Numbered from the stretch's first letter, positions 8,298 through 16,535 are shown. The stretch is DNA of 64,000 nucleotides from Streptomyces sp. NBC_00344 (GCF_036088315.1 NZ_CP107996.1:4299501-4363500), one strand, 5' to 3'. Translations and numbers: made by a program. Notes: a model not told the origin generated them from the letters alone.

Positions 8298-9632
8298 ATG
8301 ATGAGTGGCCGTTGGATCGAGCAGTGGGATCCGGAGGACGAGGAGTTCTGGGAGCGGACCGGGCAGCGCACCGCCCACCGGAACCTCTTCCTCTCCGTGC
8401 TCTCCGAGCACATCGGGTTCTCCATCTGGAGCCTGTGGTCGGTGCTGGTCCTCTTCATGGGACCCGAGTACGGGGTCGACCCGGCCGGAAAGTTCTTCCT
8501 GATCTCGATGGCCACGCTGGTCGGCGCGGTCGCCCGGGTCCCCTACACCTTCGCCGTCGCACGGTTCGGCGGGCGCAACTGGACGGTGTTCAGCGCGGGG
8601 CTGCTGCTCGTGCCGACCGTCGCGGCGTATCTGGTCATGGAGCCCGGTACCTCGTACACCACCTTCCTGCTGGTCGCCGCTCTCACCGGGGTCGGCGGCG
8701 GGAACTTCGCGTCGTCCATGACCAACATCAACGCCTTCTTCCCGCTGCGGAGGAAGGGCTGGGCGCTCGGGCTCAACGCGGGCGGCGGGAACATCGGGGT
8801 TCCCGTCGTCCAGCTGACCGGACTGCTCGTCATCGGTACGGCGGGCGCCGGCCACCCGCGCATCCTGCTCGGGGTCTATCTGCCGCTGATCGTCCTCGCG
8901 GCGACCTGCGCCGCGCTGCGGATGGACAATCTCGCGCCGGTGAAGAACGACACCGGCGCGGCCCGTGAGGCGGCCCGCGATCCGCACACCTGGATCATGG
9001 CGTTTCTCTACGTCGGCACCTTCGGCTCCTTCATCGGCTACAGCTTCGCCTTCGGCCTGGTGCTGCAGACCCAGTTCGGCCGGACCCCGCTCCAGGCCGC
9101 CTCCATCACCTTCCTCGGGCCGTTGCTCGGCTCGCTGATCCGGCCGGTCGGCGGCAGGCTCGCCGACCTGTACGGCGGCGCCCGCATCACCCTCTGGAAC
9201 TTCGCGGCGATGGCCGCGGCCACCGGGGTCGTCGTCGTCGCCTCGGTGGAGAAGTCGCTGCCGGTCTTCCTCCCCGGCTTCATCGCCCTGTTCGTACTGA
9301 CCGGGCTGGGCAACGGCTCGACGTACAAGATGATCCCGGGCATCTTCCAGAACAAGGCGCTGACCAGAGGGATGTCCGGTGAGGCGGCCGCGGCCTACGG
9401 GCGCAGGCTCTCCGGGGCTTCCATGGGGCTGATCGGCGCGGTCGGCGCGCTCGGCGGGCTCGCCATCAACCTCGCCTTCCGCCAGTCCTTCCAGACCGCC
9501 GGCACCGGTACATCGGCCTTCGTGGCCTTCCTGGTCTTCTACGCGGCGTGCTTCACCCTGACCTGGGCGGTATACCTTCGCCGTGCCGCGCCCGTACCGG
9601 CAAAGACGCAGCTCAGCTACGCGAAGATCTGA
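8298..9632 (+). CDS. NarK-type nitrate/nitrite transporter (MFS)
   Basis: A 444-residue MFS protein with the nitrate/nitrite porter signatures G-G-G-N-F-A-S-S-M-T-N-I-N in helix 5 and G-L-N-A-G-G-G-N-I-G-V in the following loop/helix region, both rich in Gly and Asn as in NarK. The N-terminus (W-I-E-Q-W-D-P-E-D-E-E-F-W) is typical of the actinobacterial NarK2/NarK group. Starts at 8298 or 8301 are both possible; GGAGG at 8290-8294 fits the second slightly better. No nitrate or nitrite reductase genes are nearby, but a uroporphyrinogen-III synthase relative follows 99 bp downstream on the same strand, a link seen with nitrite/siroheme metabolism. Direction of transport cannot be decided from sequence. 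Confidence 0.86.
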   Translation: MMSGRWIEQWDPEDEEFWERTGQRTAHRNLFLSVLSEHIGFSIWSLWSVLVLFMGPEYGVDPAGKFFLISMATLVGAVARVPYTFAVARFGGRNWTVFSAGLLLVPTVAAYLVMEPGTSYTTFLLVAALTGVGGGNFASSMTNINAFFPLRRKGWALGLNAGGGNIGVPVVQLTGLLVIGTAGAGHPRILLGVYLPLIVLAATCAALRMDNLAPVKNDTGAAREAARDPHTWIMAFLYVGTFGSFIGYSFAFGLVLQTQFGRTPLQAASITFLGPLLGSLIRPVGGRLADLYGGARITLWNFAAMAAATGVVVVASVEKSLPVFLPGFIALFVLTGLGNGSTYKMIPGIFQNKALTRGMSGEAAAAYGRRLSGASMGLIGAVGALGGLAINLAFRQSFQTAGTGTSAFVAFLVFYAACFTLTWAVYLRRAAPVPAKTQLSYAKI

Positions 9633-9731
9633 CGGCGGTCCCGTAGCCTGGCATCGGGCCGGGTCAGCCGTAACACCCGGGAAATGCCGGTGAACCGAAC
9701 CCGTCACGCATCCTTGGGAGGCTCACCGACC

Positions 9732-10883
9732 ATGCGGGACATTGCAGCAACTCAGCACGGCCCCCTCGCGGGGTTCACCGTCGGGGTCACGGCCGCCCGG
9801 CGTGCCGACGAGCTCGGAGCACTGCTCCAGCGGCGGGGCGCAGCGGTACTGCACGCACCAGCGCTGCGCATCGTGCCGCTCGCCGACGACAGCGAACTCC
9901 TCTCGGCCACGAAGGAGTTGATCGATGCCGCACCGGATGTGGTGATCGCGACCACCGCCATCGGCTTCCGGGGCTGGATCGAGGCGGCGGACGGCTGGGG
10001 CCTCGGTGACGCGCTGCTGGACAGGCTGGGCCAGGTGGCGCTCCTCGCCAGGGGGCCCAAGGTCAAGGGCGCCATCCGGGCCGCCGGACTGACCGAGGAA
10101 TGGTCGCCGGGCTCCGAGTCGATGGCCGAGGTGCTGGACCGGCTGCTCGACGAAGGCGTGGAGGGCCGCAGGATCGCCATCCAGCTGCACGGCGACCCGC
10201 TCCCCGGTTTCGTCGAGGCGCTCCGGGCGGCGGGCGCCGAGGTCGTCGGTGTGCCGGTGTACCGGTGGATGCCGCCGGAGGACATCGCGCCGCTCGACCG
10301 GCTGATCGACGCGGTGCTCGGCCGCTCGGTCGACGCGCTGACCTTCACCAGTGCGCCGGCCGCGGCGTCGCTGCTGGCCCGCGCCGCGACGCGGGATGTG
10401 CACCCTGAGCTGACCGCCGCCCTCGGCCATGACGTCCTGGCGGTCTGTGTGGGCCCGGTGACGGCGCTGCCGCTTCAGGACCAGGGCATCGAGACCCTCC
10501 AGCCGGAACGCTTCCGGCTCGGCCCCATGGTCCAGATCCTCTGCCAGGAACTCCCGTCCAGGGCGGCCGTACTGCCCGTGGCCGGGCACCGCCTCCAGAT
10601 CCGCGGCCAGGCGGTCGTCGTCGACGGAGCCCTGTGCCCGGTCCCTCCGGCGGGCATGTCCCTGCTGCGCACCCTGGCCCGCCGCCCCGGCTGGGTGGTG
10701 TCCCGCGGTGATCTGCTCAAGGCGCTTCCCGGGACCGGCCGCGACGAACACGCCGTGGAGACGGCGATGGCCCGGCTGCGGACGGCGCTCGGCTCGCCCC
10801 GGCTGATCCAGACGGTGGTCAAACGCGGCTACCGGCTGGCGCTGGATCCGGCGGCCGACGAGAAGTACGGCGGCGACGGCTGA
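9732..10883 (+). CDS. Uroporphyrinogen-III synthase fused to winged-helix DNA-binding domain
   Basis: A 383-residue two-domain protein. Residues ~10-265 match HemD-like uroporphyrinogen-III synthase (G-F-T-V-G-V-T-A-A-R-R, then V-V-I-A-T-T-A-I-G-F-R-G-W, then T-F-T-S-A-P-A-A-A-S-L). The last ~100 residues are an OmpR/PhoB-type winged helix (L-L-R-T-L-A-R-R-P-G-W-V-V-S-R, then V-E-T-A-M-A-R-L-R-T-A-L, then V-K-R-G-Y-R-L). The ATG at 9732 follows GGGAGG at 9715-9720. It sits after the NarK gene, and actinobacterial homologues often neighbour nitrate/nitrite assimilation genes, so a tetrapyrrole-sensing or nitrogen-responsive regulator is plausible. Whether the synthase domain is catalytic or only a sensor is unresolved. 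Confidence 0.85.
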   Translation: MRDIAATQHGPLAGFTVGVTAARRADELGALLQRRGAAVLHAPALRIVPLADDSELLSATKELIDAAPDVVIATTAIGFRGWIEAADGWGLGDALLDRLGQVALLARGPKVKGAIRAAGLTEEWSPGSESMAEVLDRLLDEGVEGRRIAIQLHGDPLPGFVEALRAAGAEVVGVPVYRWMPPEDIAPLDRLIDAVLGRSVDALTFTSAPAAASLLARAATRDVHPELTAALGHDVLAVCVGPVTALPLQDQGIETLQPERFRLGPMVQILCQELPSRAAVLPVAGHRLQIRGQAVVVDGALCPVPPAGMSLLRTLARRPGWVVSRGDLLKALPGTGRDEHAVETAMARLRTALGSPRLIQTVVKRGYRLALDPAADEKYGGDG

Positions 10884-10913
10884 GCCGACTGCCGGGCCGG
10901 CGATGGCTCAGCC
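10878..10913. terminator. Bidirectional hairpin between convergent genes
   Basis: GGCTGAGCC at 10878-10886 pairs perfectly with GGCTCAGCC at 10905-10913. It covers the stop codons of both the convergent uroporphyrinogen-III synthase gene and the GNAT gene. Confidence 0.55.
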
Positions 10914-11456
10914 GCTCCGCTGCCGGACATGCCGGTGGCCCTCGGTATCCCACTTCGGCCCCGACGGCAGCAACTCGGTGAACACGAATCCGCCCTTCTC
11001 CGCGACCCGGCACGACGCGTCGTTCCCCACCGTGTGGAGGATCTCCAGGCGCTCCAGACCGTCCGCCGCGAAGCGCTCGAAGGCCCACGCCGACACGGTC
11101 TCCAGAGCCCGTCCGGCCACCCCGCGGCCCCGCGCGTGCGCCGCGGTCCAATAGCCGAGCTCCGCCGACGGTGACCCCGGCTCGGAGCGCTTGACGACCA
11201 GTTGGGCCGCGAGCCGCCCGTCCTCCAGGACGGCAAAGCTCATCCGTCGTCCGGTCGCCCAGCCGGTGTGCTGGGCCTCCAGCCACTCCTCGGCATCCTC
11301 ATCTGTCTCCAGCCGGGTGCAGAGCCAGCGGCGGATCACCGGGTCGCGGTACGCCTCGACGACAGCACCCAGGTCCTCGGCGCACCAGGAGCGCAGCAGA
11401 AGGCCTGGGGAACGCAGGGTGACAGGGGCCGGGGACGCTGTCCGCTCGATGTCCAC
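10908..11456 (-). CDS. GNAT family N-acetyltransferase
   Basis: About 182 residues from a GTG at 11456. The fold is GNAT of the RimJ/RimL type: L-R-S-P-G-L-L-L-R-S-W near the start, A-E-L-G-Y-W-T-A-A-H-A-R-G-R-G-V-A as the acetyl-CoA loop, and N-D-A-S-C-R-V-A-E-K-G-G-F as the conserved late helix-turn. This family acetylates amino groups of ribosomal proteins, antibiotics or small amines; the substrate here is unknown. No clear ribosome-binding site marks the start; the open frame extends upstream to 11657 but the extra part is Arg/Gly/Pro-rich and looks non-coding. It is divergent from the CGNR gene. Confidence 0.8.
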   Translation of the reverse strand: MDIERTASPAPVTLRSPGLLLRSWCAEDLGAVVEAYRDPVIRRWLCTRLETDEDAEEWLEAQHTGWATGRRMSFAVLEDGRLAAQLVVKRSEPGSPSAELGYWTAAHARGRGVAGRALETVSAWAFERFAADGLERLEILHTVGNDASCRVAEKGGFVFTELLPSGPKWDTEGHRHVRQRSG

Positions 11457-11592
11457 CGGATCACGGTACGACGCCCCCCGGCCGCCGCACCGGAGCAGCG
11501 GGCCAACCCTGGTGGCGTTCCGGCACGCTCCGCCGGTTCCGCGGCGGCGGAAGGGGTTCCGGAGGTGCCCGCCGCCGGGCACTGTAAGGGGT

Positions 11593-12174
11593 ATGGGTGC
11601 CCATGCGTACGAGTTGCGGTTCGACTCCGGGCGGATCTGCCTGGACCTGGTGGCCACCGAGGCGGACTCGGTCGATCAGCTCGACAGCGGCCGCCGTCTC
11701 GCGGACTGGCTGAAGGGCGCCGGGCTCATCCCGCCGGGAACACCGCTTCCCGCGGTCGGCGACGACTGGCTCGCGGCTTTCACCGCACTGCGGCATTCCG
11801 TCGGTGAACTGGTCCGGGCCGAGACGGCGGGCGCCACGGCCGAAGGGGCCCTCGCGGTGGTCAACACCCGGGCGGCGGGGGCGATCCCCGGTCTTCGGGC
11901 GGTACGCGGGGAGAACGGGCAGCTCGTCAAGGAGCCCGCGGTGGCGCCCGGGCGCGATGCCCTGCTCGCCGCCGTGGCCCGGGACGCGGTGGAACTGCTC
12001 ACCGACCCGGTGGCCAGGGCCCTGCTGCGTCGGTGCGAAGGCGACAACTGCCGGCGGCTCTACCTCGACACCTCCCGGGGGCACCGACGCCGCTGGTGTT
12101 CCAGCGAGGTCTGCGGCAACCGTGAACGCGTGGCCAGACACCGTCGCAGGGCCGCCGTCGCGGACCGCATCTGA
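11593..12174 (+). CDS. CGNR zinc-finger domain protein
   Basis: A 193-residue protein with the N-terminal ABATE-type stress-response region (F-D-S-G-R-I-C-L-D-L-V-A-T) and a C-terminal CGNR zinc finger: R-R-C-E-G-D-N-C-R-R-L-Y-L-D, then R-R-R-W-C-S-S-E-V-C-G-N-R, with four Cys and a basic tail for DNA binding. Such proteins are predicted transcription regulators of stress responses. The ATG at 11593 has AAGGG immediately upstream, so the signal is weak. It lies just before the SigU-type sigma gene on the same strand but with a 97-bp gap. Confidence 0.85.
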   Translation: MGAHAYELRFDSGRICLDLVATEADSVDQLDSGRRLADWLKGAGLIPPGTPLPAVGDDWLAAFTALRHSVGELVRAETAGATAEGALAVVNTRAAGAIPGLRAVRGENGQLVKEPAVAPGRDALLAAVARDAVELLTDPVARALLRRCEGDNCRRLYLDTSRGHRRRWCSSEVCGNRERVARHRRRAAVADRI

Positions 12175-12190
12175 GAATTTCTGAGAAAGT
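12171..12190 (+). repeat. Two 10-bp tandem copies of CTGAGAA before sigU
   Basis: CTGAGAATTT is followed directly by CTGAGAAAGT, a 10-bp period that would place both copies on the same helix face. The first copy includes the CGNR stop codon. It lies about 80 bp upstream of the sigma-factor start, where a promoter or operator is expected. Confidence 0.4.
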
Positions 12191-12271
12191 CCGCATGCGG
12201 TTGAATACTTCCCGCCCCGGGTCCGTACTCAGGGCAGACGAGCCAGTCAGGGTCTCGACCGGGAGGTACAG

Positions 12272-12835
12272 GTGCGCAAGGATGCGGCCGTGGCCGATGA
12301 CCGTCCGCCCGGTGCCCGGCACCGCTCCGTTCCGGACGAGGAACTGATGCGGGCGCTGTACCGAGAGCATGCGGGTCCGCTGCTCGCGTACGTACTCCGA
12401 CTCGTCGCGGGCGACCGCCAGCGCGCCGAGGACGTCGTACAGGAGACGCTCATCCGTGCCTGGAAGAACGCCGGTCAGCTCAACCGGGCCACCGGCTCTG
12501 TCCGACCCTGGCTGGTGACGGTCGCGAGGCGCATCGTCATCGACGCTCACCGCAGCCGGCAGGCCCGGCCGCAGGAGGTCGATCCGGCACCGCTGGAGGT
12601 CATGCCCGCGGAGGACGAGATAGACAAGGCGTTGTGGCTCATGACGCTCTCTGATGCGCTCGACGACCTGACTCCCGCACACCGGGAGGCACTTGTGGAG
12701 ACGTACTTCAAAGGACGTACGGTCAACGAGGCGGCCGAGGCACTCGGCATTCCCAGCGGGACGGTGCGGTCCCGGGTCTTCTACGCACTGCGTTCGATGA
12801 AGCTCGCCCTGGAGGAGAGGGGGGTACAGGCATGA
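12272..12835 (+). CDS. sigU: ECF RNA polymerase sigma factor, SigU-like
   Basis: A 187-residue ECF (group 4) sigma factor. Region 2 appears at about residues 25-95 (L-Y-R-E-H-A-G-P-L-L-A-Y, then A-E-D-V-V-Q-E-T-L-I-R-A-W-K, then V-R-P-W-L-V-T-V-A-R-R), and region 4 at about 125-180 (L-T-P-A-H-R-E-A-L-V-E-T-Y, then A-A-E-A-L-G-I-P-S-G-T-V-R-S-R). The GTG at 12272 follows GGGAGG at 12259-12264. The downstream gene overlaps by ATGA and encodes a zinc anti-sigma, so activity is held in check until a surface signal. The symbol rests on resemblance to the S. coelicolor sigU-rsuA locus and its neighbours; sequence alone supports only the ECF call. Confidence 0.8.
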   Translation: MRKDAAVADDRPPGARHRSVPDEELMRALYREHAGPLLAYVLRLVAGDRQRAEDVVQETLIRAWKNAGQLNRATGSVRPWLVTVARRIVIDAHRSRQARPQEVDPAPLEVMPAEDEIDKALWLMTLSDALDDLTPAHREALVETYFKGRTVNEAAEALGIPSGTVRSRVFYALRSMKLALEERGVQA

Positions 12836-13599
12836 CGATGTACGAGCAGCAGCAGCCGCCGCCGGATCACGAGTCCGAGCACGACGCCGTAGCCGCGTAT
12901 GCCCTCGGCATCCTGGACGACGCCGAGGCGACCGCCTTCGAGGAGCATCTGGCCGGCTGCGAGATCTGTGCGGCCGAGCTCGACGGCTTCGCCGGAATGG
13001 AGCCGATGCTCGCGTCCCTCGCGGAGTTCCCGGGGCCCGCCCCGCTGCCTGCGACGCCCCCGTCCCCGCATCTTCTCGACCGGCTGGTCGACGAGGTCGC
13101 GGCCAAACGCGCCCAGCGCCGCAGGCGCACCAGGTATCTGGTGGCGGCGGCGGCAGCGCTGATCATCGGAGGTCCCACAGCCGCGGTCGTGGCGACCTCG
13201 GGCGACAGCAGCACCGGCGTGACCGCCCAGCCGTCGTCGGCGGCCGGCGACTTCTTCGCCCATATGACGAAGAAGGTCGGCGCCACCGACCCCGCCACCA
13301 GGGTGTCGGCGACCATCGGCACCCAGGACAAGGCATGGGGCACCGACGCCGTCCTCGAACTGAAGAACGTCAAGGGCCCGCTGAAGTGCAGCCTGATCGC
13401 CGTGTCGAAGAGCGGCGCCCAGGAGACGCTCACCACCTGGGCGGTGCCGAAGTGGGGTTACGGAGTCAAGGACACGGCGCATCCGGCCGCCCAGTACCCG
13501 CTGTATGTGCACGGTGGCACCGCGCTCAAGCGGAGCGACATCGATCACTTCCTGGTGCGCACCCTCGACGGGAGGAGCCTGGTCCAGGTGGCGGCCTGA
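12832..13599 (+). CDS. rsuA: Zinc-finger anti-sigma factor, RsuA-like
   Basis: A 255-residue membrane anti-sigma factor. The N-terminal zf-HC2/ZAS motif H39-x3-C43-x2-C46 is followed by a linker, a membrane segment (Y-L-V-A-A-A-A-A-L-I-I-G-G-P-T-A-A-V-V-A) at about residues 102-122 and an extracytoplasmic C-terminal domain of ~130 residues with a conserved-looking G-P-L-K-C-S-L-I-A-V. It would sequester the co-transcribed sigma factor at the inner face. The ATG overlaps the sigma stop by four bases. A GGCGGCC/GGCCGCC hairpin follows the stop at 13603-13622. Confidence 0.82.
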   Translation: MTMYEQQQPPPDHESEHDAVAAYALGILDDAEATAFEEHLAGCEICAAELDGFAGMEPMLASLAEFPGPAPLPATPPSPHLLDRLVDEVAAKRAQRRRRTRYLVAAAAALIIGGPTAAVVATSGDSSTGVTAQPSSAAGDFFAHMTKKVGATDPATRVSATIGTQDKAWGTDAVLELKNVKGPLKCSLIAVSKSGAQETLTTWAVPKWGYGVKDTAHPAAQYPLYVHGGTALKRSDIDHFLVRTLDGRSLVQVAA

Positions 13600-13602
13600 G
13601 AC

Positions 13603-13622
13603 GGCGGCCAGGGGAGGCCGCC
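13603..13622 (+). terminator. Weak hairpin after sigU-rsuA
   Basis: Seven-base arms GGCGGCC and GGCCGCC pair around a six-base loop just after the anti-sigma stop. It is short, so the call is tentative. Confidence 0.4.
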
Positions 13623-13655
13623 CGAACACGACAGTGAACACCCGCTGGACACCGC

Positions 13656-13684
13656 CTGACATACGCTCCCCCTTCGCATAGGGT
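13656..13684 (+). promoter_or_regulatory. Likely housekeeping promoter for the HelD-like gene
   Basis: CTGACA at 13656-13661 and TAGGGT at 13679-13684 are spaced by 17 bp, a good match to the Streptomyces HrdB consensus. Initiation would be near 13691, about 30 nt before the GTG start. Confidence 0.5.
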
Positions 13685-13720
13685 TGACGGTCGCCCAATG
13701 CATGCAAGAAGGGGGCCTCA

Positions 13721-16084
13721 GTGGCCGCGCAGGATGCCGCTGTCGACTCGGTCAGAGACCGCGAGATCGCGACCGAGCAGGAGCACCTGGACCAGGTGTA
13801 CCGGCGCCTCGAGGAGAAGATCCACGAGGCTGAATTCCTTATGAACGACGCCGCCAAGCGCGGCCAGGTCGGCACGCCCGGCGCACTGGCCGAGCGTGAC
13901 GCACAGGTATTCAGGGCCGGTATCCACCTCAACCGTCTCAACAACGAGTTCGAGGACTTCCTCTTCGGACGGGTCGATCTGCTGCACGGCAAGGACGGCA
14001 AGAAGGGTCCCGACGGCGCGTACACCGCCATCGAGCCCGCCGAGGACGCGGTGCGCGACGACAACACGGCCGATATCGCCGAGACCCTGCACATCGGCCG
14101 GATCGGCGTGCTGGATTCCGACTACTCACCGCTGGTCATCGACTGGAGGGCGCCCGCCGCCGCACCCTTCTACCGTTCGACACCCGTCGATCCTGGCCGG
14201 GTGGTACGCCGCAGGGTCATCCGCTCCAAGGGACGCAGGGTCCTCGGGGTGGAGGACGACCTGATGCGTCCCGAGCTGACCGCGAGTCTCGATGGCACGG
14301 GGCTGGCCGTGGTCGGGGACGGCGCGCTGATGGCCGCCCTGGGGCAGGCCCGCAGTCACACCATGCGGGACATCGTGTCGTCCATCCAGGCCGAGCAGGA
14401 CCTGGTGATCCGGGCGCCCGCGGCTTCCGTCACCGAGGTCTCCGGCGGCCCCGGCACCGGCAAGACGGCGGTGGCGCTGCACCGGGCCGCGTATCTGCTC
14501 TACCAGGACCGCCGGAAGTACGCGGGCGGCATCCTGATCGTCTCGCCGACGCCCCTGCTGGTGGCGTACACCGAGGGCGTGCTGCCCTCGCTCGGCGAGG
14601 AGGGCCAGGTCGCGATCCGTGCGGTCGGTTCGCTGGTGGACGGTGCGGAGGCGACGGCGTACGACGAGCCGGGTATCGCCCGTATCAAGGGTTCCTCACG
14701 GATGCTCCAGGTGCTGCGCAGGGCGGCGCGCGGGGCCCTGGAGACGGCTCCGCCGGCCAGGGGGAGGACCCGTGGCGGCGCGGAGGGCGAGCAGCTGGCC
14801 TTCGGCGAAGCGGCGGCCGCGCCCGACGCCCCTCCGCGGACCCCGGACCGGCTGCGGGTGGTCGCCTTCGGCGGACGCCTCGAACTGGATTCGGCGGAGC
14901 TCCAGCGCATCCGGCACAACGTGCTCGGCGGCACCGCGCCGGTCAATCTGCTGCGCCCGCGCGCCCGCCGGCTCGTGCTGGACGCCCTCTGGACGAAGTC
15001 CAACGGCCGCGGCCGTTACACGGACCCCGAGCTGGCAGCAGAGCTGCGCTCGTCCTTCGACGACGACGTGTCGGGCGAGGACAGTTTCGTCGAGTTCCTG
15101 GACGCCTGGTGGCCCGAGCTCACCCCGCGCGGAGTGCTCAAGGCGATGGCCGACGAGCGCAGGCTCGGGCGCTGGGCCCGGCGGGTGCTCAATCAGGGAG
15201 AGGTGCGGCGGCTGGCCCGCTCGCTCAAGCGCGAGGCGCTGTCCGTGCACGACGTGGCACTGCTCGACGAACTCCAGACCCTGCTGGGCACCCCGCACCG
15301 CCCCAGGAAGCAGCGGGAGCACGATCCGCTCGACCAGCTCACCGGCCTCGAGGAGCTGATGCCGCACCGTGAGGAGACCCAGTGGGAGCGGGCGGAGCGG
15401 CTGGCGCAGGAGCGTACCGAGTACGCCCATGTCATCGTCGACGAGGCCCAGGACCTGACGCCCATGCAGTGGCGGATGGTCGGCCGCCGTGGCCGGCAGG
15501 CGACCTGGACGGTCGTCGGCGACGCGGCCCAGTCGTCCTGGTCGGCCCCGGACGAGGCCGCCGAGGCCCGTGACCAGGCTCTCGGCAGCCGGCCGCGGCG
15601 CCAGTTCACCCTGACCGTGAACTACCGCAACCCGGCCGAGATCGCCGAGCTCGCCTCGAAGGTCCTCGCGCTCGCCATGCCGGGCATGGAGTCGCCGTCC
15701 GCGGTCCGGTCCACCGGTGTCGAGCCGCGCTTCGCCGTCGCGGGGGACGATCTGGCGCGCTCGGTGCGGGAGGAGGCCCAGCGGCTGCTCGAGCGGGTGG
15801 ACGGCACGATCGGTGTGGTGGTCGCCATGAACCGCAGGGAGCAGGCCAGGAAGTGGCTGGCGGGACTGGGCGAGCGGGTGGTGGCGCTGGGCAGCCTGGA
15901 GGCGAAGGGCCTGGAGTACGACGCCACGGTCGTGGTCTCGCCCGCCGAGATCGCCGACGAGTCGCCAGCGGGGCTGCGTGTGCTCTATGTGGCACTGACC
16001 CGCGCCACCCAGCAGCTCACCGTGGTGTCGGCCACGGGTGACGCACCGGACGCGAACGGCGTACCGGATCTGCTGAGGGACTAG
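13721..16084 (+). CDS. helD: HelD-type RNA polymerase recycling ATPase (UvrD/Rep-like)
   Basis: A 787-residue superfamily-1 ATPase without a typical helicase leader. The N-terminus is a long charged coiled coil (E-Q-E-H-L-D-Q-V-Y-R-R-L-E-E-K-I) like the HelD secondary-channel arm. Walker A is G242-G-P-G-T-G-K-T, Walker B is I-V-D-E-A-Q-D-L-T, and later motifs include G-D-A-A-Q-S, T-V-N-Y-R-N and V-A-L-T-R-A-T-Q. HelD proteins pry RNA polymerase from DNA or stalled complexes using ATP; a subgroup (HelR) gives rifamycin tolerance. No rifamycin-associated element was seen upstream, so the general HelD role is preferred. The GTG at 13721 follows AAGAAGGGGG. A strong hairpin at 16106-16140 ends it. 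Confidence 0.85.
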   Translation: MAAQDAAVDSVRDREIATEQEHLDQVYRRLEEKIHEAEFLMNDAAKRGQVGTPGALAERDAQVFRAGIHLNRLNNEFEDFLFGRVDLLHGKDGKKGPDGAYTAIEPAEDAVRDDNTADIAETLHIGRIGVLDSDYSPLVIDWRAPAAAPFYRSTPVDPGRVVRRRVIRSKGRRVLGVEDDLMRPELTASLDGTGLAVVGDGALMAALGQARSHTMRDIVSSIQAEQDLVIRAPAASVTEVSGGPGTGKTAVALHRAAYLLYQDRRKYAGGILIVSPTPLLVAYTEGVLPSLGEEGQVAIRAVGSLVDGAEATAYDEPGIARIKGSSRMLQVLRRAARGALETAPPARGRTRGGAEGEQLAFGEAAAAPDAPPRTPDRLRVVAFGGRLELDSAELQRIRHNVLGGTAPVNLLRPRARRLVLDALWTKSNGRGRYTDPELAAELRSSFDDDVSGEDSFVEFLDAWWPELTPRGVLKAMADERRLGRWARRVLNQGEVRRLARSLKREALSVHDVALLDELQTLLGTPHRPRKQREHDPLDQLTGLEELMPHREETQWERAERLAQERTEYAHVIVDEAQDLTPMQWRMVGRRGRQATWTVVGDAAQSSWSAPDEAAEARDQALGSRPRRQFTLTVNYRNPAEIAELASKVLALAMPGMESPSAVRSTGVEPRFAVAGDDLARSVREEAQRLLERVDGTIGVVVAMNRREQARKWLAGLGERVVALGSLEAKGLEYDATVVVSPAEIADESPAGLRVLYVALTRATQQLTVVSATGDAPDANGVPDLLRD

Positions 16085-16105
16085 GCACCGGGGACTCGGG
16101 GGCCG

Positions 16106-16140
16106 GCCGAGTCGCGGACCGGGCGGATCCGCGACTCGGC
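16106..16140 (+). terminator. Terminator after helD
   Basis: Perfect 13-bp arms GCCGAGTCGCGGA and TCCGCGACTCGGC enclose a nine-base loop, 22 bp after the helD stop. Confidence 0.8.
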
Positions 16141-16187
16141 GCGCACAGAAGGAATCACTTTCCGGGGTCGTTTGTTAGCCTGGTGGT

Positions 16188-16324
16188 GACACCGGCCCGA
16201 TCCAAGCCCCCGGGCCCAACCTTCGTCGCTTCGAGCGACCACTTGCCGCGAGGCGAGCATGGCGGGTCGGTGTCGTCTACGTGAAAGGTCCGCATCACCA
16301 CTCCGGTGATGCGGACCTTTTCTG
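16188..16324 (+). ncRNA. Probable structured RNA (sRNA or leader) with intrinsic terminator
   Basis: A 12-bp closing stem pairs 16188-16199 with 16263-16274 (one G-U). Inside it are a 6-bp hairpin GTCGCT/AGCGAC at 16225-16239 and a second at 16242-16257 capped by a GCGA tetraloop. A -10-like TAGCCT at 16176-16181 would start transcription at 16188, the first base of the closing stem; no good -35 is seen. The element ends in a perfect 16-bp terminator stem (16284-16320) with a T run. It sits 210 bp upstream of the malic enzyme gene. It could be a free small RNA or a transcription-attenuation leader; I do not recognise it as a known riboswitch class. Confidence 0.55.
16284..16323 (+). terminator. 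Strong intrinsic terminator of the structured RNA
   Basis: Sixteen-base arms (16284-16299 and 16305-16320) pair perfectly around the loop ACTCC and run into TTTTCT, an unusually canonical rho-independent terminator for this GC content. Confidence 0.9.
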
Positions 16325-16535
16325 TCTCCGCTCCTGTCTCCGCTTTCTGTCGCCGCTGACGTGCGGCTTCGCCCGGTACCCCCGCGACTTCGCGGATGGG
16401 CCTTCCCCCGACCAGGGGTGTTCTCGTATGGTGGAAAAAACTTTCCGATTCAGCACCCCATTACCGGGTACCAGTCGGTAGGTGCGACCATCGGATGCGT
16501 TTAGCGAAGCTAGGTAAAGCAAAGGAAGTTCGGCC

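Noticed and set aside
8223..9707. 494-residue minus-strand frame opposite NarK
   Set aside because: Low-complexity Arg/Gly/Glu translation; NarK signatures lie on the plus strand.
13706..13721. Rifamycin-associated element upstream of the HelD-like gene
   Set aside because: The region between 13623 and 13721 has no inverted repeat resembling that element.
16428..16481. 17-codon ORF upstream of the malic enzyme gene as a leader peptide
   Set aside because: No repeated regulatory codons and no ribosome-binding site; kept only as a passing note.
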